Of a DNA stretch of 39,101 nt, positions 7,857 to 15,579 are shown one piece after another. Under the pieces are notes generated by a model. It was given only the letters and a program-made list of their open reading frames with translations. It was not told the DNA's origin and searched no databases. A program made the translations under genes and the position numbers. The stretch comes from Treponema sp. (GTDB lineage Bacteria; Spirochaetota; Spirochaetia; Treponematales; Breznakiellaceae): positions 1 through 39,101 of the forward strand of contig JAISQJ010000131.1 in NCBI GenBank assembly GCA_031274285.1, read 5' to 3'. Numbering within the stretch: the stretch's first letter is position 1; the number at the start of each line of letters is the position of its first letter.

Positions 7857-9479
7857 TTATCGCGCGTTGGCCTTGGCCCGGTCGTACTTGGCCTGGGCAA
7901 AGGCCAGGTAGGAATCCAGGTCCAGGGATTCAAGTTCCGCATAAAAAGAATTAAAGGCGGATTCAAATTCCCGGTCGTTCCGCGCCGAAATGATGATGTT
8001 GCGGTTGTTGTTGTAAAAGGTGGCGATGGAGGTTTTCGTTTCATTCTCCGGGGTTTCCGGCAGGGGAACAGTTTTGCCCAGCAGGGGATCGCCGGTCCAG
8101 TATTTCTTAAAATCGTACATAAGCTGGGTAACCTGGGAGAATTTCGGATCCGCGGGAACCAGGGCCTTTTGGACCTCGGTCATAAAGGTGGCGCCGAAGT
8201 ACCATACATTGTCCCCCCTGGTTTTCCAGTCGATAGCGGTGTTGATGATGGGGAGGCCGGAGGCATTGAGGGTATAGTCAAGGCCTTCCACGCCCCATTG
8301 GGTAAGACGGTCGCCCTGGGGACTGAACATGAATTCCATGAGCCTGATAAGCCGTCCGGGGTTCTTGCAGGCGGTGGTTATGTAGAGTCCCGCGAAACCG
8401 GGATTGGCGTCCACCGGGGCATAACGGATGGCCCCCTGGTAAGTCAGGGGTTTATTCAGGGCCGTGTAATAGTTACCGCTGCCGGAAGCCGCAAGCTCCG
8501 AATTAAAAAGGTCCACATCGTAAATCTGGGCCGCGGTGGCAAAAACCTTACCCGCCAGGATGGCCTGTTTCTGTTGCTCAAAATTGTAGGTAAGGCCCTC
8601 CACGCTCATAAGCCCTTCCCGGACCAGCTTGTTCTTAAAGGCAAAGTATTCCCGGGCCTTCTCCTTGTCCCTGATGATAAGGCTTAATCTGCCGTTGGGA
8701 CCAACCTTAAAATCGGAGAACCGGAAATCCAGGCCCATCCAGCTCATGATCGCCTCGGAATTAACATTCGGCTCCAGGTAGGGGGTATAATCAGGGTACC
8801 GCTGCTTGCAGAGTTTCAGGACATTGTAAAAATCGTCAAGACTTTCGATCCTGGGATTCCCCAGGGCCGCCATAATATCGCTGCGGAACATCAGATCCGC
8901 CTCGCCGTAGGAAACAGGCTGGGCGGGATCCGCCCAGTAGGCGGCGTTGCGGAAATGGGTGTAGAGGGTGTAATAATTTCCATCGTCCTTGGTGGCCCCC
9001 GCAATGGCGCTGGGATCGATAAGCTGGGCAAATTCCGGGCAATACTGGGCAATCAGTTTATTCCAGGGCTGGGAAATGGCCGGGTCTTCGTATTTGTACT
9101 TATTGGCGAATACAAAGATCGCATCGGGATACTCGCCGGAGGCGATAATGGTATTCAGGTGATTCGCATCCTGCCGTTTGGTAACCTCAAAACTAACGCC
9201 CGTAAGTTCGGTAACTTTTTGGGAAACATGATCGTTGCCCCATACGTCCATCGGCGCCCAGGCTATGTCAAGAAAGAGACTGTAACGGACCGGAGAGGTG
9301 TCCTGCCGCCATGAGAGCTCAGGAGAATCCCAGCTTAGATTGGCGATTGGGCGCTGGGTAGCTGCCGGAAGCGCCGGGCCGGAAGACGGTTGTTCCGCCT
9401 CCTTTTTTCCACCCCCGTAGCATACCAGCGGTAAAACCAGTAATGCCAGGGTCCACGCATTTCTCATAAATGCCTTCAT
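7857..9479 (-). CDS. Extracellular solute-binding lipoprotein, transporter 2
   Basis: LplA-like binding protein of 540 aa. The signal peptide ends in the lipobox LPLVC (Cys about 20), followed by YGGGKKEAEQ, a treponeme-style linker. QWGVEGLDYTL in the C-terminal half is the conserved WG-x-EG motif of this binding-protein group. The ribosome binding site GAGGAGG precedes the ATG at 9479. It follows the GNAT gene after 33 bp that contain a short hairpin overlapping the GNAT stop (9501-9518). Operon position behind murQ and murR suggests a MurNAc- or GlcNAc-containing ligand. Confidence 0.88.
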   Translation of the reverse strand: MKAFMRNAWTLALLVLPLVCYGGGKKEAEQPSSGPALPAATQRPIANLSWDSPELSWRQDTSPVRYSLFLDIAWAPMDVWGNDHVSQKVTELTGVSFEVTKRQDANHLNTIIASGEYPDAIFVFANKYKYEDPAISQPWNKLIAQYCPEFAQLIDPSAIAGATKDDGNYYTLYTHFRNAAYWADPAQPVSYGEADLMFRSDIMAALGNPRIESLDDFYNVLKLCKQRYPDYTPYLEPNVNSEAIMSWMGLDFRFSDFKVGPNGRLSLIIRDKEKAREYFAFKNKLVREGLMSVEGLTYNFEQQKQAILAGKVFATAAQIYDVDLFNSELAASGSGNYYTALNKPLTYQGAIRYAPVDANPGFAGLYITTACKNPGRLIRLMEFMFSPQGDRLTQWGVEGLDYTLNASGLPIINTAIDWKTRGDNVWYFGATFMTEVQKALVPADPKFSQVTQLMYDFKKYWTGDPLLGKTVPLPETPENETKTSIATFYNNNRNIIISARNDREFESAFNSFYAELESLDLDSYLAFAQAKYDRAKANAR

Positions 9480-9500
9480 AATTTCCTCCTCAAAAATTTT

Positions 9501-9518
9501 AGATAAGATACCTTATCT
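9501..9518 (-). other. Small intercistronic hairpin before the binding-protein gene
   Basis: AGATAAG-ATAC-CTTATCT is a perfect 7-bp stem with a 4-base loop that overlaps the stop codon of the GNAT gene. A likely RNA processing or stability element; too weak for a terminator. Confidence 0.4.
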
Positions 9519-10454
9519 ATTTATGATCTTTTTCATCATCGCATAACTGCGATAGACCTTCATGCCCCAGGAACCGTAGATATCCAGGTTTCTTCCGCTG
9601 GTCCAGAGAAAATAGGTGTAGAAAACCCGGTCCGCCGCCATGTTCTCCATCATTTCATGGAACAATACGCTCCCCAGCCCGATTCCCTGAAGGGAAGGAT
9701 TAACGCCGAAGGGACCGAAACGCTCGGCGGTTCCGTCCAGGCCCCGCAAAACAAAACCATCCGTTTCACCTGAGCCGTTCTGGGCCAGGATAAGGGTTTT
9801 TTCGGCCCGGCCCGCCAAAATTACGGCCCGGACATCGGGGAGCCACCAGGAAAAATGCTTCGCCATAAAGGCAAAAAAACTTAAGGAGTCCCGGGCCTCG
9901 TAAAGCTTAAAGGTGTATCCGGCCTTTTGCAGGGCCCTTTTCTTTTCGAGATACCGGGGCGGCGTTTGGTAATGGCGGAGATTCATCTCCATGGAGCAGC
10001 ATTCCCCGGAAATTTCGTAGCCCCGGTCCCCAAGGAATTTGACTCCCGCGGCGTAGGCTTCCTTATCCACGCCGGGGCAAAAATAATTCGGGGTATAGGG
10101 CCCCACATCGATTCTTGTTACCCCCTGAGCCCCAAGGGTCTCCTCTATGGCCCCCAGGAGGGCCCCTCCCGCGCCCCGGCCGCGCAGGGAAGGCCTGACC
10201 CCCATAGCGGCAATCCAGCCCTGCTCCGGCTGGAGACCGGATACTTCGTCGGGAACCCGCCGCTTTACCCCGTAGACAAAGCCGGCAAGCTCCCCCCGGT
10301 CTACGGCAAAGAGGTAGTTGTCCGGATCGAAATTCGCATCATAGATGATCCGGCGGTAGAAATTATCGCTGTTCACCGGATCCCGGCTTAGACATTCGTT
10401 CCAAATCTCCCAGGCCGCGGGAATACAGGCGGCGCTAAAGGGACGGATTTCCAT
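9513..10454 (-). CDS. Tandem-GNAT N-acetyltransferase, possibly glucosaminide N-acetyltransferase (GlmA-like)
   Basis: A 313-aa protein with two GNAT domains. The first has the acetyl-CoA loop MGVRPSLRGRGAGGAL near residues 84-99. The second has FGVNPSLQGIGLGSVL in the last third. Clostridium acetobutylicum GlmA, a glucosamine/glucosaminide N-acetyltransferase, is from memory encoded close to the MurNAc/GlcNAc kinase MurK. Here a GNAT sits in a murQ-murR operon with a PIG-L protein in the same transcript. A role in re-acetylating de-N-acetylated peptidoglycan sugars so that NagZ, NamZ and the kinase can use them is a reasonable inference. Family membership is firm; the substrate is not. Confidence 0.75.
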   Translation of the reverse strand: MEIRPFSAACIPAAWEIWNECLSRDPVNSDNFYRRIIYDANFDPDNYLFAVDRGELAGFVYGVKRRVPDEVSGLQPEQGWIAAMGVRPSLRGRGAGGALLGAIEETLGAQGVTRIDVGPYTPNYFCPGVDKEAYAAGVKFLGDRGYEISGECCSMEMNLRHYQTPPRYLEKKRALQKAGYTFKLYEARDSLSFFAFMAKHFSWWLPDVRAVILAGRAEKTLILAQNGSGETDGFVLRGLDGTAERFGPFGVNPSLQGIGLGSVLFHEMMENMAADRVFYTYFLWTSGRNLDIYGSWGMKVYRSYAMMKKIINR

Positions 10455-10468
10455 ACACGATCCTCCTT

Positions 10469-11350
10469 TTAGGGGGCTTCACCCGGTACTTCCGCCGGGG
10501 TGGTCCTTAGAAAATGGGTGGCGGCCATGGTTTCTTCCAGGGCCTGAATCGAACGGTCCAGGTCCTTGGAAACCAGCAGGGCGTAGATCATGTCGATCAC
10601 CGCCAGTTGGCTGATCCGGGAAACCGTGGCCGCGGGCCGGTAGACCCTTTCCAGGGAGGGTACCGGCAGGGCCAGGTCCGCGGAGGCCCGAAGGGTATTC
10701 GCGGTCTCCATGGTTAAGACGATGATGGCGGCCCCCTTCCCGGCGGCCAGGCGGGCGCAGTTCACCATCTCCGCGGTTTCCCCCGAATAGGAGATGATGA
10801 AGGCCGCATCCCCGGGCTCCAGGTTGCAGGCCGCGGTTATCTGGAGATGGCTGTCCGCGGCGTAGGCGCAGGGAAGGCCGATGCGGACAAGCTTTTGGTA
10901 GAGGTCCTGGGCCGCCAGGCCCGAAGCCCCTATGCCGAAGATGCCGGTAAGCCGGGCCTCCCTGATGGTATCCGCGGCCTGGTTCAGCAGATGGACATCG
11001 CAGAGGCTTTCCAGCCGGTCCATGTCCCGGTGTATGCCCCCGATTATCCCCTTAACCACCAGGGCGCTGTCCATGTCGGATTCCAGCTCAAAATCCGGCA
11101 GGAACCGTTCATCGGATATGCGGAACACGTCCTGGGAAAGGCGGATCTTAAAATTGGAAAAACCCTCCGCCCCGATCCGGCGGCAGAAACGCACTATCGC
11201 CGCCTGGCTTACCCCGCTCTGCCGGGCCAGCTCCGCGATGTTGTAGTGCAGGGCCTTCCGGGGTTCGGCCAGCACGTAAGCGGCGATCCGGCGTTCGGCC
11301 GCGGGGAATTCCGGCAGATACTGGCGGATGGCAAAGAGGAGGCTTTCCAT
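10469..11350 (-). CDS. murR: RpiR/MurR-family transcriptional regulator
   Basis: Regulator of 293 aa with an N-terminal RpiR-type helix-turn-helix (YNIAELARQSGVSQAAIVRF, about 36-55) and a C-terminal SIS phosphosugar-binding domain (GIGASGLAAQDL and IISYSGETAEMV). MurR of E. coli senses MurNAc-6-phosphate and controls murQ. The start at 11350 lies four bases after the murQ stop; a longer open frame back to 11440 would run 30 codons into murQ and is not favoured. It is cotranscribed with murQ, so it is probably autoregulated through the TGAA-N7-TTCA site at 12314-12328. The symbol is given from context. Confidence 0.85.
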   Translation of the reverse strand: MESLLFAIRQYLPEFPAAERRIAAYVLAEPRKALHYNIAELARQSGVSQAAIVRFCRRIGAEGFSNFKIRLSQDVFRISDERFLPDFELESDMDSALVVKGIIGGIHRDMDRLESLCDVHLLNQAADTIREARLTGIFGIGASGLAAQDLYQKLVRIGLPCAYAADSHLQITAACNLEPGDAAFIISYSGETAEMVNCARLAAGKGAAIIVLTMETANTLRASADLALPVPSLERVYRPAATVSRISQLAVIDMIYALLVSKDLDRSIQALEETMAATHFLRTTPAEVPGEAP

Positions 11351-11354
11351 GGGG

Positions 11355-12302
11355 CTAGTCCAGGCTTTCCACAATGGCGCTGATATGACCATCCGCGCCT
11401 TCAAGAAGTTCGCGGGCCCGCTCCCGGCCCACCCCGGCAAGGACCATCACCATGGCGGTTTTGGGCTCCTTGACGCTCCCCTCCGCGGAAGCCTCCAGGG
11501 CCTCCCGGGCCCGTTCCTCCGTACAGCCGGTGATTTCCCTGACAAGCCTGATGGAACGGAGGATCAGCTTGTGGTTCACCGGCCGCAGGTCCACCATGAG
11601 ATTCTTGTAGACTTTCCCCAGCCGGATCATGGAGGCGGTGGAGATCATGTTGAGGATCAGCTTCTGGGCGGTGCCGCTCTTCATCCTGGTGGAACCGGTC
11701 ACCACCTCGGGGCCCACATCAACGTAGAGGGGATGCCGGACCCGTTCAAAGGTTTTGGAATTGGCGTTGCAGCTTATGGCGCCGGTAACCGCGCCCAGAG
11801 ATTTTGCGTAGTCCAGGGCTCCCAGCACATAAGGGGCCGATCCCGACGCGGTAATGCCCACCAGCACATCGGCGGCGCTGAAGCCCGCGGCCTGTAATTC
11901 CGCCACCCCGTCACCGGCCCGGTCTTCCGCGGATTCCACCGAGGTGGTAAGGGCCGCCTGACCCCCGGCGATAAGGCCCCGGACCATGCCGGGCTCCACC
12001 CCGTAGGTGGGGGGACATTCGGACGCGTCCAGAACTCCCAGGCGGCCGGAGGTTCCCGCGCCGATGTAAAAGAGCCGCCCCCCTTTTTTAAATGAGGCCA
12101 CCACATCGTCCACCAGGGCGGCCACTTCCGGGAGGATCTTTTCTACCGCCAGGGGGACCTTTTTATCTTCGGTATTGATGATCCGTACAATTTCCAGAGA
12201 AGTTTTGGAATCGATGCCGGCGGAGGCTTCGTTCCGCTGTTCGGTGGTGTACTGTTCCAACTGGTCTGCCTGGGCGTTTTGTCCACGGTCGGTAGGGGCC
12301 AT
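11355..12302 (-). CDS. murQ: N-acetylmuramic acid 6-phosphate etherase MurQ
   Basis: SIS-domain enzyme (315 aa) that removes the lactyl ether from MurNAc-6P, giving GlcNAc-6P and D-lactate in the cytoplasm. The phosphosugar loop IGAGTSGRLGVLDASECPPT (80-99) is nearly invariant in MurQ. Glu95 corresponds to the catalytic acid/base Glu of E. coli MurQ, and SVESAED (121-127) carries the second glutamate. GSTRMKSGTAQK is the other SIS hallmark. Length is normal for the family. It is the first gene of the operon, with AAGGAA before the ATG and a promoter and operator directly upstream. Confidence 0.97.
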   Translation of the reverse strand: MAPTDRGQNAQADQLEQYTTEQRNEASAGIDSKTSLEIVRIINTEDKKVPLAVEKILPEVAALVDDVVASFKKGGRLFYIGAGTSGRLGVLDASECPPTYGVEPGMVRGLIAGGQAALTTSVESAEDRAGDGVAELQAAGFSAADVLVGITASGSAPYVLGALDYAKSLGAVTGAISCNANSKTFERVRHPLYVDVGPEVVTGSTRMKSGTAQKLILNMISTASMIRLGKVYKNLMVDLRPVNHKLILRSIRLVREITGCTEERAREALEASAEGSVKEPKTAMVMVLAGVGRERARELLEGADGHISAIVESLD

Positions 12303-12313
12303 GATATTCCTTC

Positions 12314-12328
12314 TGAAAAATTATTTCA
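12314..12328 (-). promoter_or_regulatory. Predicted MurR operator B (TGAA-N7-TTCA)
   Basis: TGAAAAATTATTTCA (plus strand) lies 7 bp downstream of the murQ -10 box, over the likely transcription start, with the same architecture as operator A at 5116-5130. Confidence 0.6.
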
Positions 12329-12335
12329 CTATTTT

Positions 12336-12364
12336 TATATAATACAAAAAAATGCCCTTGTCAA
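12336..12364 (-). promoter_or_regulatory. murQ operon promoter
   Basis: The minus strand shows -35 TTGACA (12359-12364), a 17-bp spacer and -10 TATATA (12336-12341). The start would be near 12329, about 27 bases before the ATG of murQ. Confidence 0.7.
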
Positions 12365-12378
12365 GAAATTTTTTTTCA
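12364..12378. promoter_or_regulatory. Degenerate operator C between murQ and namZ promoters
   Basis: AGAAATTTTTTTTCA matches TGAA-N7-TTCA with one arm mismatch. It touches the -35 box of the murQ promoter and ends 7 bp before the -35 box of the namZ promoter, so one bound regulator could affect both. The tract is A/T-rich, so chance is not excluded. Confidence 0.35.
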
Positions 12379-12385
12379 TTTTTGG

Positions 12386-12414
12386 TTGACAGTTCGGCGG
12401 TTTGGGTTTATCTT
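12386..12414 (+). promoter_or_regulatory. namZ operon promoter
   Basis: Plus strand -35 TTGACA (12386-12391), 17-bp spacer, -10 TATCTT (12409-12414). The predicted start is only about 13 bases before the namZ ATG, leaving room for the AAGGAAGGG ribosome binding site. Confidence 0.65.
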
Positions 12415-12433
12415 TTGATTAAAAGGAAGGGTT

Positions 12434-13612
12434 ATGGGGGTTTTAAACGGCATCGACCGCCTGCTTACCGAGGATTTCGGCCTCAAGGGGAAGCGGCTGG
12501 GCCTTATCACCGGCCCCACGGGGCTTTCGGCGGGGCTGGTTTCCAGTATTGACATTCTGCGGGAACGGTTTAAGCTCTGCGCCCTCTTTGCCCCGGAACA
12601 CGGGGTCCGGGGGGATCTGGAAGCCGGCGGCGCGGCGGCTCCCTATCAGGACCCCCGGACCGGCCTTACCGTGTACAGTCTCTACGACGGCAGGGGCGGC
12701 CGCCCTACCCCGGCGATGCTGGAAAACATCGACTGCCTGCTCATCGACATTCAGGATGTGGGCAGCCGTTTTTATACGTTTATCTCTACCATGTACAACG
12801 CCATGGAGGAATGCGCCGGGGCGGGGAAGACCTTTGTGGTACTGGACCGTTTTAACCCCATCAACGGCCTGGCGGTGGAGGGCTGTATCCTGGAAAGCCG
12901 GTTTAAGAGCTTTATCGGGATTGGCCCCATCCCCCAGCGCCACGGCATGACCATGGGGGAGCTGGCCCTCTTTTTTAACCGGGGCTGCGGCATCGGGGCG
13001 GAGCTGCAGGTGATCCCCCTGGCGGGCTGGAAGCGGGAACAATTTGCCGATGAAACCGGCCACCCCTGGGTGAACCCCAGCCCCAATATCCCCGGCCTGG
13101 ATGCGGCGCTGGTGTTTCCGGGAACCTGCATCTTTGAGGGGACCAATGTTTCCGAAGGCCGGGGTACCACGAAACCCTTCGAGACGATCGGCGCCCCCTG
13201 GCTGGATGCGGAGGCCCTGGCGGAAACCCTGAACGGCCTGGGGCTTCCGGGTTTTATCTTTAGGCCCGCCTACTTTAAGCCCTGGTTCAGCAAGTTCTCA
13301 GGCGAACTCTGCAGGGGGGTCCAGGTCCACATCGTGGACCGGCGGATCATAGAGCCGGTTAAGATGGGCCTGTGCCTGCTGGAAGCCGTTCAACACCAGG
13401 ATCCCGGGCGTTTTGACTGGCGTCGCCCGGAGGGCGCCCCGGAGGGCGGCCCGGATGGGGGTCCCCCGGAGGGCGGCGGCCGCTACGCCATCGACTTACT
13501 GGCGGGTTCCGATCTGCTCCGGCTGGGAAAGACGGCGGAGTACCGGACCGCCTGCGGGGAGGGGGAAAGGGCCTTTGTTTCGGCCCGGCAGCCCTATCTG
13601 CTGTATGGGTAA
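12434..13612 (+). CDS. namZ: Exo-beta-N-acetylmuramidase NamZ (DUF1343/GH171, YbbC-like), cytoplasmic
   Basis: DUF1343 protein of 392 aa. The family member characterised in Bacillus subtilis (YbbC, renamed NamZ) removes MurNAc from the non-reducing end of peptidoglycan-derived oligosaccharides. Family motifs seen are FAPEHGVRGD (about 54-63) and the block around DIQDVGSRFYTF. FEGTNVSEGRGTTKPFE lies in the middle of the protein. There is no signal peptide, unlike the secreted Bacillus protein, so the substrate must be imported, presumably as MurNAc-GlcNAc by the transporter encoded next. The C-terminal part carries a 12-bp tandem repeat encoding PEGA/PEGG/PDGG/PEGG (13426-13476). First gene of the plus-strand operon, divergent from murQ. 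Confidence 0.88.
   Translation: MGVLNGIDRLLTEDFGLKGKRLGLITGPTGLSAGLVSSIDILRERFKLCALFAPEHGVRGDLEAGGAAAPYQDPRTGLTVYSLYDGRGGRPTPAMLENIDCLLIDIQDVGSRFYTFISTMYNAMEECAGAGKTFVVLDRFNPINGLAVEGCILESRFKSFIGIGPIPQRHGMTMGELALFFNRGCGIGAELQVIPLAGWKREQFADETGHPWVNPSPNIPGLDAALVFPGTCIFEGTNVSEGRGTTKPFETIGAPWLDAEALAETLNGLGLPGFIFRPAYFKPWFSKFSGELCRGVQVHIVDRRIIEPVKMGLCLLEAVQHQDPGRFDWRRPEGAPEGGPDGGPPEGGGRYAIDLLAGSDLLRLGKTAEYRTACGEGERAFVSARQPYLLYG
13426..13476 (+). repeat. In-frame 12-bp tandem repeat within namZ
   Basis: Four copies of about CCCGGAGGGCGG encode a low-complexity P-E/D-G-A/G segment; 3 extra bases separate copies three and four. It sits just before RYAIDLLAGSDLLR, at a surface position between conserved blocks. 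Copy number can change without breaking the frame. Confidence 0.8.
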
Positions 13613-13651
13613 GCGGCGGGGTATGAGAACCGGTCAGGTAAAGGAGCGCGC

Positions 13652-14569
13652 ATGATCCGGAGGGAAGCAAATTTCCGGCGCGGCCTCTGGCGGAACCGGT
13701 ATATCTATCTTATGGTGGCGCCGGTCCTTGTTTACCTGGCCTTAATTAAATATATGCCCCTCTGGTTCATCCGCATTTCCTTTTACGATTACCGGCTGCT
13801 CAGGGGCTTTAGCGGGTCAAACTGGGTGGGACTGGAACATTACAAGCGGCTTTTCTCAAACCCGGACTGGCTCCACTATATCGGAAATACCCTTACCCTT
13901 AACATCTGGGCATTGCTGATCCTCGCCCCCGCGCCCCTGGTCTTTGCCCTGCTCCTGAATGAACTGCGGGGAAAACATTTTAAAAAGACCGTCCAAACCA
14001 TCTCCTACCTGCCCCACTTTATTTCCTCCGTGGTGGTAGTATCGCTGATCAATTCCTTTGTTTCCCCCAGCACCGGCATACTGGCGGCCCTGTCCAAAGC
14101 CCTGGGAAAAATTCCGGTTAATTACCTCAGTATCCCCGAATTTTTTGTGCCCATCAACGTCATATCAGGGTTTTGGCAAAGCGTGGGCTGGGATGCGGTT
14201 ATTTATATCGCCGCCCTTTCTTCTATCGACGCCGCCCTCTACGAAGCGGCCCGGATTGACGGCGCGGGACGCTGGCGGCAGATTCTGCATGTAACGCTCC
14301 CGGGCCTTTTGCCCACGTTTATGATCCTCCTTATCATGCGGGTGGGCGGTATGCTCAACGTCAACTTTGAAAAAATATATTTGCTGCAGAATAACCTGAA
14401 TTTAAGCGCCTCGGAAATGCTGCCTACCTTTGTATACAAATCGGGGATGGTAAACCTGAACTACAGTTTTGCCACCGCCGCGGGGCTGGTTAATTCGATC
14501 TTGAGCGTCATACTGGTCTATATTTCGAACCGGGCAAGCAAACGGTTTACCGAAGCTTCTCTATTCTGA
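13652..14569 (+). CDS. Carbohydrate ABC transporter permease, LplB type (transporter 3)
   Basis: Permease of 305 aa with a first membrane helix around 15-40, an intact EAA loop (YEAARIDGAGRWRQILHVTLP) and a typical C-terminus NRASKRFTEASLF. AAAGGAG precedes the ATG. It lies 39 bp after namZ, and its TGA overlaps an ATG of the next frame. With the next permease and the lipoprotein at 15580 it forms the third importer of the salvage cluster. Confidence 0.9.
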   Translation: MIRREANFRRGLWRNRYIYLMVAPVLVYLALIKYMPLWFIRISFYDYRLLRGFSGSNWVGLEHYKRLFSNPDWLHYIGNTLTLNIWALLILAPAPLVFALLLNELRGKHFKKTVQTISYLPHFISSVVVVSLINSFVSPSTGILAALSKALGKIPVNYLSIPEFFVPINVISGFWQSVGWDAVIYIAALSSIDAALYEAARIDGAGRWRQILHVTLPGLLPTFMILLIMRVGGMLNVNFEKIYLLQNNLNLSASEMLPTFVYKSGMVNLNYSFATAAGLVNSILSVILVYISNRASKRFTEASLF

Positions 14570-14592
14570 TGCGCTCAACAAGGACGGGGGTT

Positions 14593-15501
14593 ATGAAGGC
14601 CATGAGGAATTATAAAATAACCTATCCCAGGGAAGGACGGATATTCGGCATCGTGAATTACCTCATCATGATTCTGCTTTTAATTGCCTTTTTGTACCCT
14701 TTGCTGAACATGGCGGCCATTTCCCTGAGCAGCGATGTGCCGGTGCTTCGTTCGGAAGTTACCGTCTATCCGATTGGGCTTACCACGGCTCCCTACGGCA
14801 AGATAATAGCCAATGCGGCGATCTGGCGTTCAATGTTCAACAGCGTCTTTGTGGCCTTTGCCGGCTGCGCCCTTTCGCTCGTCATGGTTTCCATAGCGGC
14901 CTACCCCCTGGCCTTTGCCGATTTTTGGGGGAAAAAGGCCTATACCCTGCTGCTTATTTTTACCATGTGGTTTCAGGGCGGCATCATACCAACCTTTATG
15001 ACCATCAGAAACCTGGGCCTCCATAACAGCCTCTGGTCCCTCATCATCAACGGTCTGCTGACCGCCTACTACGTGGTCATTGCCCGCAGCTATTTCCAGT
15101 CCATCCCCCTGTCCATGGTGGAATCCGCCCGTATCGACGGCGCCCACGATTACCGTATCCTCTTTGGGATTATTATTCCCCTGTCAAAGCCGGTGCTGGC
15201 AACCATCGCCCTGTGGATCATCGCCGGGCATTGGAACGATTACCTAAACCCCCTGATATTTTTGGCGGAGCGGGATAAATATACCCTGCAGTTGGTATTA
15301 AAGGAAATCGTCCTCAATTCCGACAGTTCCCTCTACGGCCTTTCCGCCGCGGCTTCCTCAAATTTTTCCGGGGTGGCCGACCTTGGCCCCCAGGTTCGGA
15401 ACGCCGCGCTGGTGGTATCCATGATCCCCATGATCATCTTCTACCCCTTTGTACAGCGTTACTTTGTTTCCGGTATCATGCTGGGGGCGGTAAAGGGCTG
15501 A
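14593..15501 (+). CDS. Carbohydrate ABC transporter permease, LplC type (transporter 3)
   Basis: Permease of 302 aa, with membrane helices starting near residue 18, the loop VESARIDGAHDYRILFGIIIP in which the EAA motif reads ESA, and the C-terminus SGIMLGAVKG. I prefer the ATG at 14593 because AAGGACGGGGG lies just before it. The ATG at 14569 overlaps the upstream TGA but has no visible ribosome binding site, and would give 310 aa. Confidence 0.88.
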   Translation: MKAMRNYKITYPREGRIFGIVNYLIMILLLIAFLYPLLNMAAISLSSDVPVLRSEVTVYPIGLTTAPYGKIIANAAIWRSMFNSVFVAFAGCALSLVMVSIAAYPLAFADFWGKKAYTLLLIFTMWFQGGIIPTFMTIRNLGLHNSLWSLIINGLLTAYYVVIARSYFQSIPLSMVESARIDGAHDYRILFGIIIPLSKPVLATIALWIIAGHWNDYLNPLIFLAERDKYTLQLVLKEIVLNSDSSLYGLSAAASSNFSGVADLGPQVRNAALVVSMIPMIIFYPFVQRYFVSGIMLGAVKG

Positions 15502-15524
15502 TGGCGGTGAGGGCTGCAGGTCAA

Positions 15525-15555
15525 TATTCTTTTGAGAATAATGGGGCAAGTCCCC
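15525..15555 (+). other. Two small hairpins ahead of the binding-protein gene
   Basis: TATTCT-TTTG-AGAATA (15525-15540) and GGGG-CAAGT-CCCC (15543-15555) lie between the permease stop and the ribosome binding site of the binding-protein gene. They could act as an RNA processing site that raises binding-protein mRNA over permease mRNA. Confidence 0.35.
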
Positions 15556-15579
15556 AAAAAAATTATATGGAGGCGTTTT

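Noticed and set aside
12303-12433. Riboswitch (for example glmS-type) in the murQ-namZ intergenic region
   Set aside because: Predicted leaders are only about 13 and 27 bases long, too short for an aptamer. The region is explained by two promoters and operator-like dyads.
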